From Frateuria_A sp051900415 (GTDB taxonomy: Bacteria > Pseudomonadota > Gammaproteobacteria > Xanthomonadales > Rhodanobacteraceae): 64,000 nt of DNA. The stretch is taken from NCBI RefSeq assembly GCF_051900415.1, contig NZ_JBHZGL010000002.1, forward strand, positions 310,001 through 374,000. The letters run 5' to 3'. The first letter of the stretch is position 1; the number at the start of each line of letters is the position of its first letter. Below, one piece after another: positions 18,291 through 26,455 of this stretch. The notes under the pieces are model-generated. The model searched no databases and was not told the DNA's origin. It worked only from the letters and a program-made list of their open reading frames with translations. The position numbers were made by a program, and so were the translations under genes.

Positions 18291-19587
18291 CCCACGCACG
18301 CTGCCCGAGACGCTGCGCCAGGCCCTCGACGGCCACCCGGACAGCCCGCTGTGCGTAGCTTTCAGCGGTGGACCCGATTCCGCGGCCCTGCTGCATGCGC
18401 TGGCCACACTGCCGCCGGCGCGTGCGCGCGGCTTGCGTGCGCTGCACGTGGACCATCGGCTACATCCGGAAAGCGGCGCCTGGGCCGCGCAGGCCGCCGC
18501 ATTTTGTGTATCGCTCGACGTCGACTGCGAGGTGCGTCGGGTCGAGGTCGCGCGTGGCGGCAGCGACGGCCTGGAAGCCGCCGCGAGGCACGCGCGCTAC
18601 GCCGCGTTCGCCGACGCGCTGCAACCGGGCGAATGGCTGCTGCTCGGACACCATCGGGACGATCAGGCGGAAACGGTACTGCTCAAGCTGCTGCGCGGCG
18701 CCGGCCCGCAAGGGCTCGGCGGCATGCGCGCGGTGCGTCCGCTGGGCGCCGGGAGGCTCTGGCGCCCGCTGCTGGACCTGCCGCGCGAGGTGTTGCGCGC
18801 CTATGTCGAAGCCCACGGATTGCCGTGCATCGACGACCCCTCCAACCGCGATACCAGCCTCGCGCGCAACCACCTGCGTCACGAGATCCTGCCGCGACTT
18901 CGCCTGCACTGGCCGCACGCGGTCGATTCGATCCTGCACAGCGCCTCACTCTGCCGCGCCGCCGACGACACCCTACGCGCGCATTGGCTCAAGGCCTTCG
19001 GCACCCTGCACGACTCCACCAACGACAGCCTCGATGCGCAGGCCTGGCTCACCCTCGACCCGGCCCTGCGCGAGCCCCTGCTCGACCACTGGCTGCACGC
19101 CAGTGGCCTGCCTGCACCCACCGCCGCGCAGCGGCGACAGATCGAGCGCCAGTGCCATGCCCGTGCTGGCCAGCAGCCCTGCGTGTGCTGGCCAGGAGCC
19201 GAGCTGCATATCTGGAAGGGCCGGCTCTGGGCACATGCGCCGCGGGCATCGGTCGATCCGCACTGGGAGGCGAACTGGCACGGCGAGGCATTGACCTTGC
19301 CCGACGGTGGCCGGCTGTCACTCAGCCCGGACGCGCGCCTGGACTCGCCGCTCACCGTGCGCCTGCGACGAGGCGGTGAACGCATCAAGCCCGCCGGCGA
19401 CCGGCATACCCGCGAATTGCGCGATCTGTTCCAGCAGGTGGCGTTGCCGCCCTGGCGCCGCCTGGCCTGCCCGCTGCTCTACGCGGAAGGCGAACTGGTG
19501 GCGGTCGCCGACCTGTGGCGAACAGCACGCGGCGCGGCCTTGTTCGATGCCGCGCGCGCACGCCCGCGCTGGATACCACCTGGCTGA
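18283..19587 (+). CDS. tilS: tRNA(Ile)-lysidine synthase
   Basis: Adds lysine to C34 of the CAU-anticodon tRNA-Ile using ATP, switching both charging and decoding. 434 residues from GTG 18283. The ATP-binding P-loop reads AFSGGPDSAALLHAL (SGGPDS, residues 28-33). HVDHRLHPES, LLLGHHRDDQAETVLLKLLRGAG and DPSNRDTSLARNHLRHEILPRL are family motifs. The C-terminal TilS substrate-binding domain (LRRGGERIKPAG near residue 365) is present. GTG is chosen because it overlaps the preceding stop, implying coupling to the NYN gene. Confidence 0.95.
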   Translation: MSSPRTLPETLRQALDGHPDSPLCVAFSGGPDSAALLHALATLPPARARGLRALHVDHRLHPESGAWAAQAAAFCVSLDVDCEVRRVEVARGGSDGLEAAARHARYAAFADALQPGEWLLLGHHRDDQAETVLLKLLRGAGPQGLGGMRAVRPLGAGRLWRPLLDLPREVLRAYVEAHGLPCIDDPSNRDTSLARNHLRHEILPRLRLHWPHAVDSILHSASLCRAADDTLRAHWLKAFGTLHDSTNDSLDAQAWLTLDPALREPLLDHWLHASGLPAPTAAQRRQIERQCHARAGQQPCVCWPGAELHIWKGRLWAHAPRASVDPHWEANWHGEALTLPDGGRLSLSPDARLDSPLTVRLRRGGERIKPAGDRHTRELRDLFQQVALPPWRRLACPLLYAEGELVAVADLWRTARGAALFDAARARPRWIPPG

Positions 19588-19777
19588 GCCAGAAGCTGGC
19601 CCTTCCCTTCCGGAACGGGGAAAGCGGCGAGTACACACTTCGCTCTGCCCGAACCCTCGCCCGCCTGACGGACCCTCTCCGGGAGGGAGGGGCTTCGGGC
19701 GCGCGACTCGAAGCAAAGTCCTTGCAAGGCCGCGAAAACATTGATTCCCGCCCCCCGCTGCGCTAGCGTTGCGGCCC
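19588..19777. other. Intergenic region with R2-like palindrome
   Basis: 190 nt between tilS and xseB. It contains a CTTCCCTTCCGGAACGGGGAAAG hairpin-like stretch near 19604-19626 and a CCCTCTCCGGGAGGGAGGG palindrome at 19673-19691, both resembling R2 units. No gene or clear promoter is seen. Confidence 0.5.
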
Positions 19778-20035
19778 ATGGCCAAACCCGCTCCCGCCCC
19801 CGCGGAAACCCCGTCCGTCGCCGACTTCGAACACTCGCTGGACGAGCTCGAACAACTGGTGGCGCGCATGGAGGGCGGGGAGCTGAGCCTGGACGAATCG
19901 CTGGCCTCCTTCGAGCGCGGCATCGGCCTCTACCGTCACTGCCAGCAGGCCCTCGACAGGGCCGAGCTGCGCGTGCGCCTGCTGCTCGATCCCGATGCGC
20001 CCGACGACGCCGAACCCTTCGAATCCGAATCCTGA
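19778..20035 (+). CDS. xseB: Exodeoxyribonuclease VII small subunit
   Basis: Small subunit of exonuclease VII, which with XseA degrades single-stranded DNA. 85 residues, typical. The family core FEHSLDELEQLVARMEGGEL is followed by LDESLASFERGIGLYRHCQQAL. ATG 19778 is preferred over an upstream TTG. The last 41 nt overlap the ispA start; xseB-ispA is a widely conserved neighbour pair. Confidence 0.94.
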   Translation: MAKPAPAPAETPSVADFEHSLDELEQLVARMEGGELSLDESLASFERGIGLYRHCQQALDRAELRVRLLLDPDAPDDAEPFESES

Positions 20036-20927
20036 CGCGCCCCAACTCGGCACACGGCTGCTCGCGCTGACCGCGCGCGCCGACGCCGCGCTGGCGCGCG
20101 TGCTGCCGTCCGAGCAGCAGCCGCCACTGGAACTGCACCAGGCCATGCGCTACGCCGTGCTCGGCGGCGGCAAGCGGCTGCGCCCGTTGATGGTCTACGC
20201 CGCCGGCCACGCGCTGGGGATGGACGGCATTGAACTGGATGCGCCCGCCTGCGCGGTCGAACTGATCCACGCCTACTCGCTGGTGCACGACGACCTGCCG
20301 GCGATGGATGACGACGCGCTGCGCCGTGGCCGCCCGACCTGCCACATCGTCTACGGTGAAGCGATGGCGATCCTTGCCGGCGACGCCCTGCAGGCGCTCG
20401 CCTTCGAGATTCTCGCCCACGATCCGCACAACGGCCGCGACGCCGCGCGCACGCTTCAGATGCTGCGCGTGCTCGGCCGCGCCTGCGGCGCCGAAGGCAT
20501 GGCCGGTGGCCAGGCGCTGGACCTGTCGGCCGTGGGCCGCAAGCTCACGCTGGCCGAACTCGAACACATGCACGCCTGCAAGACCGGCGCGCTGATCCGC
20601 ACTGCCGTGCGCCTGGGTGCGCTCACGGCCGGCGCGGACGCGACCGCGCTCGACGCGCTGGACCGTTACGCCGCCGCCGTCGGCCTGGCCTTCCAGGTGC
20701 GCGACGACATTCTCGACGTGGAAGGCGAATCGACGGTGATCGGCAAGACCGCCGGCAAGGACGCGGCGGCCGACAAGCCGACCTTCCCCTCGATCATCGG
20801 GCTGGACGCTTCGCGCGCGCGCCTGGCGGAGCTGACCGCCACCGCCCTGCAGGCGAGCGCGCCCTTCGGCCATGGGGCCGTGCTGCTCGAAGAGCTGGCG
20901 CACTACGCGGCCAACCGCTCCCACTGA
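19995..20927 (+). CDS. ispA: Farnesyl diphosphate synthase (geranyltranstransferase)
   Basis: Makes C15 farnesyl diphosphate from IPP and DMAPP, the primer for uppS. 310 residues. The first aspartate-rich motif is HDDLPAMDDDALRRGRPT (D99, D100, D105). GGGKRLRP binds IPP. The second aspartate motif is FQVRDDILDVEG, and the C-terminal GKTAGKDAAADKPTFPS is typical. ATG 19995 lies inside xseB and gives a 41-nt overlap; a later start is possible because the first 15 residues are low-complexity. In many relatives dxs follows, but here an R1 repeat and a convergent gene follow. Confidence 0.95.
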   Translation: MRPTTPNPSNPNPDAPQLGTRLLALTARADAALARVLPSEQQPPLELHQAMRYAVLGGGKRLRPLMVYAAGHALGMDGIELDAPACAVELIHAYSLVHDDLPAMDDDALRRGRPTCHIVYGEAMAILAGDALQALAFEILAHDPHNGRDAARTLQMLRVLGRACGAEGMAGGQALDLSAVGRKLTLAELEHMHACKTGALIRTAVRLGALTAGADATALDALDRYAAAVGLAFQVRDDILDVEGESTVIGKTAGKDAAADKPTFPSIIGLDASRARLAELTATALQASAPFGHGAVLLEELAHYAANRSH

Positions 20928-20934
20928 AAACAAC

Positions 20935-20996
20935 TGTAGGAGCGCCCTTGGGCGCGACCGGGATGCCTGCGGTCGCGCCCGAGGGCGCTCCTACAA
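20935..20996. repeat. R1 palindrome between convergent ispA and DUF4870 genes
   Basis: TGTAGGAGCGCCCTTGGGCG arm and the complementary arm ending GGCGCTCCTACA. It begins 7 nt after the ispA stop and lies between two convergent genes, where a stem-loop could protect or terminate either transcript (inference). Confidence 0.92.
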
Positions 20997-21028
20997 AGTA
21001 GCCGGGCAGGCCGAGGCCCGCCCGGGAG

Positions 21029-21493
21029 TCACTTGATCAGCCGAAGCGTGAACGGATAGCGGTACCGCTCGCCTTCGTTCGACTTGATCGCGGCAATGAT
21101 CGTGAATACCAGCCAGGCGATGCCGATCAGGATGCCGACCGGCACCGTCAGCAACGCGCCGAAGCCGAAAGTGATCAAGGTCAGCAGCAACAGCGCCACG
21201 CCCACGATGGCCAGGGTGATGTTGAAGTTCAACGCTTCCTTGGCCTGATCGTCCACGAAAGGCATCGTGTCCTTCTTGATCAGCCAGATGATCAGCGGCC
21301 CGATGAAGCAGCCGAGGCCGGCAAAGGCGCCCGTAAGCAATCCGCCAACCAACGCGGAAAGATGCGCGAACAGCGCCCACTGACGCTCTTCGTGACTGGG
21401 CATGCCGCCGGCCGAATCGAACGGCTCCGGCGGCGGAACCGGCTCGCCCGGAGGCGGCGGGGGCGGGACGACGGAATCGGGTGGAACGCTCAT
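21029..21493 (-). CDS. DUF4870-type small membrane protein
   Basis: 154 residues. A proline-rich N-terminus (VVPPPPPPGEPVPPPEP) is followed by EERQWALFAHLSALVG, then three or four hydrophobic segments (about 60-80, 100-120 and 122-140), with KKDTMPFVDDQAKEALNFNI between them. This pattern is typical of DUF4870 (Tic20-like) proteins, whose function is unknown. The start at 21493 has an AGAGGAG stretch 7-13 nt upstream and avoids an unlikely longer N-terminus. Confidence 0.8.
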   Translation of the reverse strand: MSVPPDSVVPPPPPPGEPVPPPEPFDSAGGMPSHEERQWALFAHLSALVGGLLTGAFAGLGCFIGPLIIWLIKKDTMPFVDDQAKEALNFNITLAIVGVALLLLTLITFGFGALLTVPVGILIGIAWLVFTIIAAIKSNEGERYRYPFTLRLIK

Positions 21494-21581
21494 GCCAGGC
21501 TCCTCTTTCCTTCGATGACGCCGGCCTGTCGCCGGTGGCGCGATGCTAGCAAAGCCGCGCGGCGACGCCATAGGCCAAAGG

Positions 21582-22934
21582 CTACTGGCCGCCGACCGTC
21601 ATCCGGTCCAGCAGGATCGAGCCGGTCAGGATCTGCGCCCGGCGGTCCACGTCGCTTCCCACCGCCACGATGCCGGCGAACATGTCGCGCAGGTTGGCGG
21701 CGATCGTGATCTCCTCCACCGGAAAGGCGATTTGCCCGTTCTCGACCCAGAAGCCCGCCGCGCCCCGTGAATAGTCGCCGGTGAGCGTGCTCACACCCTG
21801 CCCCATCACTTCGGTCACCACCAGGCCGGTGCCCATGCGCCTGAGCAGCGCGTGGAAGTCATCCTGGCCGGGCTCCACCAGCAGGTTGTGGATGCCGCCG
21901 GCGTTGCCGGTCGATTCCAGCCCGAGCTTGCGCGCCGAGTAGCTGCCGAGGATGTAGCGCGCCAGCACGCCGTTTTCCACCAGCGCGCTGTCCGCCGTGG
22001 CGACGCCTTCGGCATCGAATGCGCCCGAGCCCATGCCGCGCGGCAGGAACGGACGCTCGACGATGTTCATCCATTCGGGCATCACCCGCTTGCCGGCGTG
22101 ATCGAGCAGGAAGCTGGCGCGCCGGTACAGCGCACCGCCGCTCACCGCGCTGACCAGATGCCCGATCAGCCCACGCGCGAGCTCCGGCACGAACAGCACC
22201 GGACACTGGCGCGTGCCCAGGCTGCGCGCGTTGAGCCGCGCCAGCGTGCGCTCGGCCGCCTTGTCACCCAGCGCCTGCGCGCTCATGAAGTCGTTGGCAT
22301 CGCGCACCGAGTCATACCAGTAGTCGCGCTGCATGCCGTCGCCCTCGCCGGCGATCAGCGAGAGCGAAAGCGCATGCCGCGTGGCGCGCTCGCGCCCGAC
22401 GAAACCGTGCGAGTTGGCGTACACCGAGAGCGTCTGGCCCGCCTGCACGGCAGCGCCATCGGAATTGGTGACGCCCGCGTGCGCGCGCCCGGCCGCCTCG
22501 ATCTGTTGGCCCAGCGCGATCGCCTCGGCCGTATCGACCTGCCACGGGTGCCAAAGATCGAGGTCCGGAAAGCGGGTCGCCATGCGCGAGGCATCGGCCA
22601 GGCCGGCAGCGGGGTCGGCCTCGGTGAAGCGCGCGATCGCACAGGCCTGGTCGATTGTGGCCTGGATCGAGGCGGGATTGAGGTCGGCGGTGCTGGCCGT
22701 GCCCTTGCGCTGGCCGAAGTACACGGTCAGCCCGAAGCCACGATCGCGCGTGTGCTCGACCGTCTCCACCTCGCCCAGGCGGACGTTCACGTTGAGACCG
22801 CTGTCGATGCTCGCCGCCACCTCGGCCGCGCTGGCGCCGGCGGCGCGCGCGCGGCGGATGACATCCTCGGCGAGCTCGGCCAGGCGGTCGAGTTCCTGGT
22901 GGCTGGTGTCGGCGGACAGGACGGCTGCACTCAC
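21582..22934 (-). CDS. pmbA: Metalloprotease PmbA/TldE
   Basis: Partner of TldD; the TldD/TldE protease matures microcin B17 and degrades CcdA in E. coli. 450 residues from a GTG start with AAGGA 8 nt upstream, equal in length to the E. coli protein. Recognisable segments are VETVEHTRDRGFGLTVYFGQRKGTAST, NSDGAAVQAG, ERPFLPRGMGSGAFDAEG and GQGVSTLTGDYSRGAAGFWVENG. TldE lacks the zinc motif and supports TldD, which is not in the window. darP (yjgA) is the divergent neighbour, as in many gammaproteobacteria. Confidence 0.94.
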   Translation of the reverse strand: MSAAVLSADTSHQELDRLAELAEDVIRRARAAGASAAEVAASIDSGLNVNVRLGEVETVEHTRDRGFGLTVYFGQRKGTASTADLNPASIQATIDQACAIARFTEADPAAGLADASRMATRFPDLDLWHPWQVDTAEAIALGQQIEAAGRAHAGVTNSDGAAVQAGQTLSVYANSHGFVGRERATRHALSLSLIAGEGDGMQRDYWYDSVRDANDFMSAQALGDKAAERTLARLNARSLGTRQCPVLFVPELARGLIGHLVSAVSGGALYRRASFLLDHAGKRVMPEWMNIVERPFLPRGMGSGAFDAEGVATADSALVENGVLARYILGSYSARKLGLESTGNAGGIHNLLVEPGQDDFHALLRRMGTGLVVTEVMGQGVSTLTGDYSRGAAGFWVENGQIAFPVEEITIAANLRDMFAGIVAVGSDVDRRAQILTGSILLDRMTVGGQ

Positions 22935-23025
22935 GGGGCGTTCCTTCAGGCAGGTAGAATGGGCGGCGAAACACTGCACGACTTCCGGACATGGGGTCGC
23001 CCCTGACCGATCAAAAGGAGCGCGC

Positions 23026-23265
23026 ATGCCACCGGTCGCCGGCATCTACCGACACTACAAGGGCCAGCGCTACCAGGTGCTCGGCATCGCCCGCCACAGC
23101 GAGACGCTGGAGGAGCTGGTCGTGTACCGCGCGCTGTACGGCGAGCACGGCCTCTGGGTTCGCCCGCTGGCGATGTTCGTGGAGACCGTGACGGTCGATG
23201 GCGAGCCCGTGCCCCGCTTCGCGCTGGAAATGCCCAACCCACCCGATTCGATGGAAAGCCCGTGA
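23026..23265 (+). CDS. DUF1653 domain protein
   Basis: 79 residues with an AAGGAG ribosome site 5 nt upstream of ATG 23026. GIYRHYKGQRYQVLGIARHSETLEELVVYRALYGEHGLWVRPL is the DUF1653 core, a small SH3-like beta fold of unknown function. Its stop overlaps the darP GTG start by 4 nt, so the two are translationally coupled. It is divergent from pmbA. Confidence 0.88.
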   Translation: MPPVAGIYRHYKGQRYQVLGIARHSETLEELVVYRALYGEHGLWVRPLAMFVETVTVDGEPVPRFALEMPNPPDSMESP

Positions 23266-23825
23266 GTCCCAGCCGCAGCCGCAACCAGACCGAACTCGAC
23301 GAGCAGGACTACGGTCCCAGCCGTACCCAGCAGCGCCGCGAAGCGCTGGCCGTGCTGGCGCTCGCCAACCAGTTGGTCGAGCTCCCACCCAGCCGCCTGG
23401 CCAAGCTCGACCTTCCGGAGGACGTGCGCGAGGAGATCGCGAACGTCCGGCGGATCAGCGCGCACATAGCGCGCAAGCGCCAGCTTGCCTTCCTGGCCAA
23501 GAAGATGCGCCGCCACGAAGAGGCGGTCTTCGACAGCGTGCGGGCCGAGCTCGGCGAGAACCGCGAGCGTCAGCGCCAGGAAACCGCGGCCATGCATCGC
23601 CTGGAAGCGCTGCGCGATCGCCTGATCGACGACGACGAGGCCGCCGCCTCACTGATCGCCGAACACCCTTCGGTCGACCGCCAGCACCTGCGCTCGCTGA
23701 TCCGCCAGGCCCGCAGCGAGCGCACCGCGAACAAGCCGCCGCGTGCCTACCGGGAGATCTTCCAGTTGCTGAAGGAACTGCAGCAGGAACAAGCGGGCGA
23801 CGAGGGCGAGGACGCCCAAGACTGA
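23262..23825 (+). CDS. darP: Ribosome biogenesis factor DarP (YjgA, DUF615)
   Basis: DarP associates with late 50S precursors and helps peptidyl-transferase-centre maturation in E. coli. 187 residues, all-alpha and highly charged. SRTQQRREALAVLALANQLVELP followed by SRLAKLDLPEDVREEI is the conserved N-terminal block, and KPPRAYREIFQLLKEL closes the domain. The GTG start overlaps the DUF1653 stop (GTGA). It sits next to pmbA, a conserved association. Confidence 0.93.
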   Translation: MSPSRSRNQTELDEQDYGPSRTQQRREALAVLALANQLVELPPSRLAKLDLPEDVREEIANVRRISAHIARKRQLAFLAKKMRRHEEAVFDSVRAELGENRERQRQETAAMHRLEALRDRLIDDDEAAASLIAEHPSVDRQHLRSLIRQARSERTANKPPRAYREIFQLLKELQQEQAGDEGEDAQD

Positions 23826-23865
23826 AACACCCGCCGCCCTGGCTGACACGCCGAGGCGAGTCCCA

Positions 23866-23910
23866 CCCCTCACCCCAACCCTCTCCCCGGAGGGGAGAGG
23901 GAGCTCGTTT
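23866..23910. repeat. R2 palindrome after darP
   Basis: CACCCCTCACCCCAACC leads into the near-perfect palindrome CCCTCTCCCCGGAGGGGAGA plus GGGAGC. It lies 40 nt downstream of darP. Confidence 0.85.
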
Positions 23911-23960
23911 TCCGCAAGCGTTTCACTCCAAGCCCTTCGCGGCGAAAGCAGTCTCGCCTC

Positions 23961-24172
23961 GCACTCCGGCTTTCGCTCCGCGCTCCGGCGCTGCGCCGTG
24001 GTTCTGCGATGTGGCCGTGCACTTCAGCCCACCTCGGCTCTGCACCTCAACTCTGCACTCTGGCCCAGCGCTCCGCATCTGCGCCCGACTCTGGGCTCTG
24101 GCCCTACGCTCTGGCTCCGCGCTTTGCTCCACGTTCCGGCTCTACGTTCTGGCTCTGCGCTCTGGCCTTATT
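23961..24172. repeat. Degenerate CTCTG(G/C)-rich short-period repeat
   Basis: The sequence is dominated by short words such as GCTCTGGC, GCTCTGC, GCTCCGC and TTCTGGCT at irregular spacing of about 10-14 nt. The final stretch reads CTACGCTCTGGCTCCGCGC and then CTACGTTCTGGCTCTGCGC. It has the look of a decayed tandem array and is transcriptionally downstream of darP. No coding potential is supported. Confidence 0.5.
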
Positions 24173-24362
24173 GAAAAGTGCGCGCAGGAAGCGCGCTGCT
24201 TTTGCGACCCCTATGGCGCGGCGGGCGGGTGGCGGATCAGCCCGCAGGGTGGCCGGCAGGACGCCGGCCAGTTTTTCGTCGGGGCAGGAAGCCCCGTCGA
24301 AAAACCCCGCCATCCGCACGCGCACCCGGAGGGCCGAAGGCCCGTAGGGCGCGCCATCGGGT

Positions 24363-24415
24363 GCCCTTCTCTTTGGTTACTTTCTCTTGGGCAAGCAAGA
24401 GAAAGTGACTCGGGC
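24363..24415. repeat. R5 inverted repeat
   Basis: A 10-bp perfect stem ACTTTCTCTT (24379-24388) with AAGAGAAAGT (24397-24406) around an 8-nt loop, preceded by CTTTGGTT. The same design recurs twice in the long inverted repeat at 52.2-52.8 kb. Confidence 0.75.
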
Positions 24416-24513
24416 GCCAACGGCGTCCGAAGCTCTTCGCTCTAAAGCCTCTCGCTCTAAGCCTTCGCTTCGAAGCGATTCGTTCCGAACGTTCGCTCAA
24501 GCAGCTCTCGAAG

Positions 24514-25779
24514 CTAGAGCGACCGCCGCGGCGACACCAGCAGATCCCCGAACAACAACCCCGCCACCAGCGAAATCAACAGCGTGATCAGCAGGATGAA
24601 GCTATCCATCCCCAACGTCGTGTCGCGCTCGAACAGATAAGACACGCTCTGGAACCCCACGCTGCCCGGCACCAGCAAAATGATCCCCGGCTCGCGCACC
24701 ACCGCCCCAGGCCGATGCAAATAGCGCGCGTACAGATTCGCCATCGCCCCCAGCAACAACCCGCCCAGGAAGACGCCAAACGGCGCCCCGGGGACCGCAT
24801 GAGATAACAGCCCGCCCCAGCGGGTGGCCAGATAACCCACCGCTACCGCAGCCACGACCACGATCCAGTCGCGCCGCGCCGCACGGAACAGGATCGCGAA
24901 TCCCAACGCGCCAACCAGCAACGATGGCCAATCCATCCAGCGCGGCAACGGCTGCAACACGAACGTGCCCGCCGTGACGCCAAAGGCCGCGCACAACTGG
25001 CTGGCCGCCACGGTACCGAAGGTCAGCTTGAGCAGGGTCGCGATCGAACCGCCCATGCGCGCCATGCCCGAGGTCAGGTGCTGGCTGGAGATCTCGCGCA
25101 CCGCCGTGGTCAACGACATCCCCGGCACCAGCACGATCAGCGCCGCCAGCACCACCGACTTGATTGCCAGCGGCACCACGAATGCACTGACCAGGATCGC
25201 GCCCGCCGTCGCCACCAGCGCACAGATTGCGTCGCTGGCGGCCGCCAGCCGCGGTCGGGTGGCTGCGAGCACCGTGATCAAGCCGATCAGCAGGCCGATC
25301 GCACCGGCCACCACCAGGTCGGCCCAGGAGCTGTGCAGGAACAGCGCCGCCACGCTCGCCGCCGACAGGCCGTAGCTGCCGATCACACCGGCCTGCGCCC
25401 GCCGCGTTTCCGGCCGACCCAGTTCGCGCAGCAGGCGAAAGCCCTCGCGCAGCCCCAGTTCCCCCGCGATGGCGCGATCGGCGATCGCATCGGCCTCGCA
25501 CAGGCGCGCCAGGTGCACGTCGCCGGGCGGCAACCGCATCACCTGCGTGACCTGCGCCAACCCTTCCTCGGCGCCGGCGTCAGCGAAGGAGATGATGATG
25601 GCGGTGGGGCTGGACCAGACATCGGCGATCAGCGCCAGCCGCTGCGCCGACGCGGAAATGGCCATCTCCAGGCGCGGCGCCGACGTGCCGTACTGGTGCA
25701 GCCGGCGCGCCAGCTCCACCAGGAATGCGATGCGGGTTTCCAGCGGCGCCTGCGCCGCCCCGGGGATCAGCCCGCTCAT
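24514..25779 (-). CDS. Threonine/serine exporter family (ThrE-like) membrane protein
   Basis: 421 residues. The soluble N-terminal half (DUF1212/ThrE: RIAFLVELARRLHQYGTSAPRLE ... SPTAIIISFAD) is followed by about ten hydrophobic segments, the last reading FILLITLLISLVAGLLFGDLL. This is the fused ThrE layout (ThrE plus ThrE_2 domains), whose characterised Corynebacterium member exports threonine and serine. VPGMSLTTAVREI is a conserved family stretch. The start overlaps the preceding NfeD-like stop by 4 nt. The substrate here is inferred from the family only. Confidence 0.88.
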   Translation of the reverse strand: MSGLIPGAAQAPLETRIAFLVELARRLHQYGTSAPRLEMAISASAQRLALIADVWSSPTAIIISFADAGAEEGLAQVTQVMRLPPGDVHLARLCEADAIADRAIAGELGLREGFRLLRELGRPETRRAQAGVIGSYGLSAASVAALFLHSSWADLVVAGAIGLLIGLITVLAATRPRLAAASDAICALVATAGAILVSAFVVPLAIKSVVLAALIVLVPGMSLTTAVREISSQHLTSGMARMGGSIATLLKLTFGTVAASQLCAAFGVTAGTFVLQPLPRWMDWPSLLVGALGFAILFRAARRDWIVVVAAVAVGYLATRWGGLLSHAVPGAPFGVFLGGLLLGAMANLYARYLHRPGAVVREPGIILLVPGSVGFQSVSYLFERDTTLGMDSFILLITLLISLVAGLLFGDLLVSPRRSL

Positions 25780-26225
25780 GCGGCCGGTCGTACCTGCAGG
25801 GTGTTGCCGTCGACGCTGAGTACCTCGACCGTGGCGCCGAGCGGCAGGTCCGGGCCGTTGACCAGCCACTCGCCGTCACCCACGCGCGCCTTGCCGCGGC
25901 CATTGACGATCGGCTCGATCAGCACGTAGCGCTGGCCGACCATTTGCGCACCGCGGCGGTTAAGCCGCTCGCTGGCGGCGTCGCCGCGCCGGAGCCGGGG
26001 CTTGAGCACACGGGCGTAGACGGCACAGGCAAGGAACGCGAGCACCGCGAAGGCGATCGCCTGCGCCAGCAGCGACATGCTTGGGAATAGCCAGGCAAGC
26101 ACGCCGGTGGCACCCGCGCCGATGCCGATCCACAGCAGGAAATAGCCCGGCAGGGCGACCTCCAGCGCAATCAGCAGCAGGGCCAGCAGCCACCAGAGGT
26201 GATGAATTGCGAGGGTGGAGAACAT
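25776..26225 (-). CDS. NfeD-like membrane protein
   Basis: 149 residues. Two or three hydrophobic segments (about 8-30, 33-50 and 55-75) are followed by a C-terminal soluble OB-fold domain (about 90-148; MVGQRYVLIEPIVNGRGKARVGDGEWLVNG, then GATVEVLSVDGNTLQV). This is the NfeD C-terminal domain. NfeD-type proteins are regularly paired with SPFH proteins, and qmcA lies directly upstream in the same direction. The start at 26225 excludes about 56 upstream residues that look like translated R4 repeat. It overlaps the exporter gene by 4 nt. Confidence 0.88.
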   Translation of the reverse strand: MFSTLAIHHLWWLLALLLIALEVALPGYFLLWIGIGAGATGVLAWLFPSMSLLAQAIAFAVLAFLACAVYARVLKPRLRRGDAASERLNRRGAQMVGQRYVLIEPIVNGRGKARVGDGEWLVNGPDLPLGATVEVLSVDGNTLQVRPAA

Positions 26226-26299
26226 GCGGACTCCAGGTTGCGTGTGGCGATGGTGTCGCTTGCGAAAAGCGGCGGCAAGCGCGTGGCGTGCGGCAAGCT

Positions 26300-26450
26300 T
26301 GCCCCCATCCGCCCTTTGGGCGCCTTCCACCGTGAACGGAGGAAGGATCGGTCTTAGTTGCGCAAAGGCTAAGGAGCGAACCTCAGCTCTCACATCCCGG
26401 CCCTTCCCCCAAGCGCGGGGGAAGGTGCCGACAGGCGGATGGGGGAAGCC
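26300..26450. repeat. R4 palindrome pair
   Basis: Two facing copies: GCCCCCATCCGCCCTTTGGG with CGCCTTCCACCGTGAACGG (26300-26342), and the inverse, CTTCCCCCAAGCGCGGGGGA with AGGTGCCGACAGGCGGATGG (26402-26446). They fill the qmcA-nfeD gap (26226-26455). The same pair recurs at 55.6 kb. Confidence 0.8.
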
Positions 26451-26455
26451 CCGCC

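Larger units (their letters stand above)
23826..24513. other. Long repeat-rich non-coding region
   Basis: 688 nt without a supportable gene. It holds an R2 palindrome at 23866-23910, a low-complexity tract at 23961-24172, and a composite element at about 24180-24510 that includes an R5 inverted repeat. Open frames across it are low-complexity and differ in composition from the neighbouring proteins. Confidence 0.75.
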
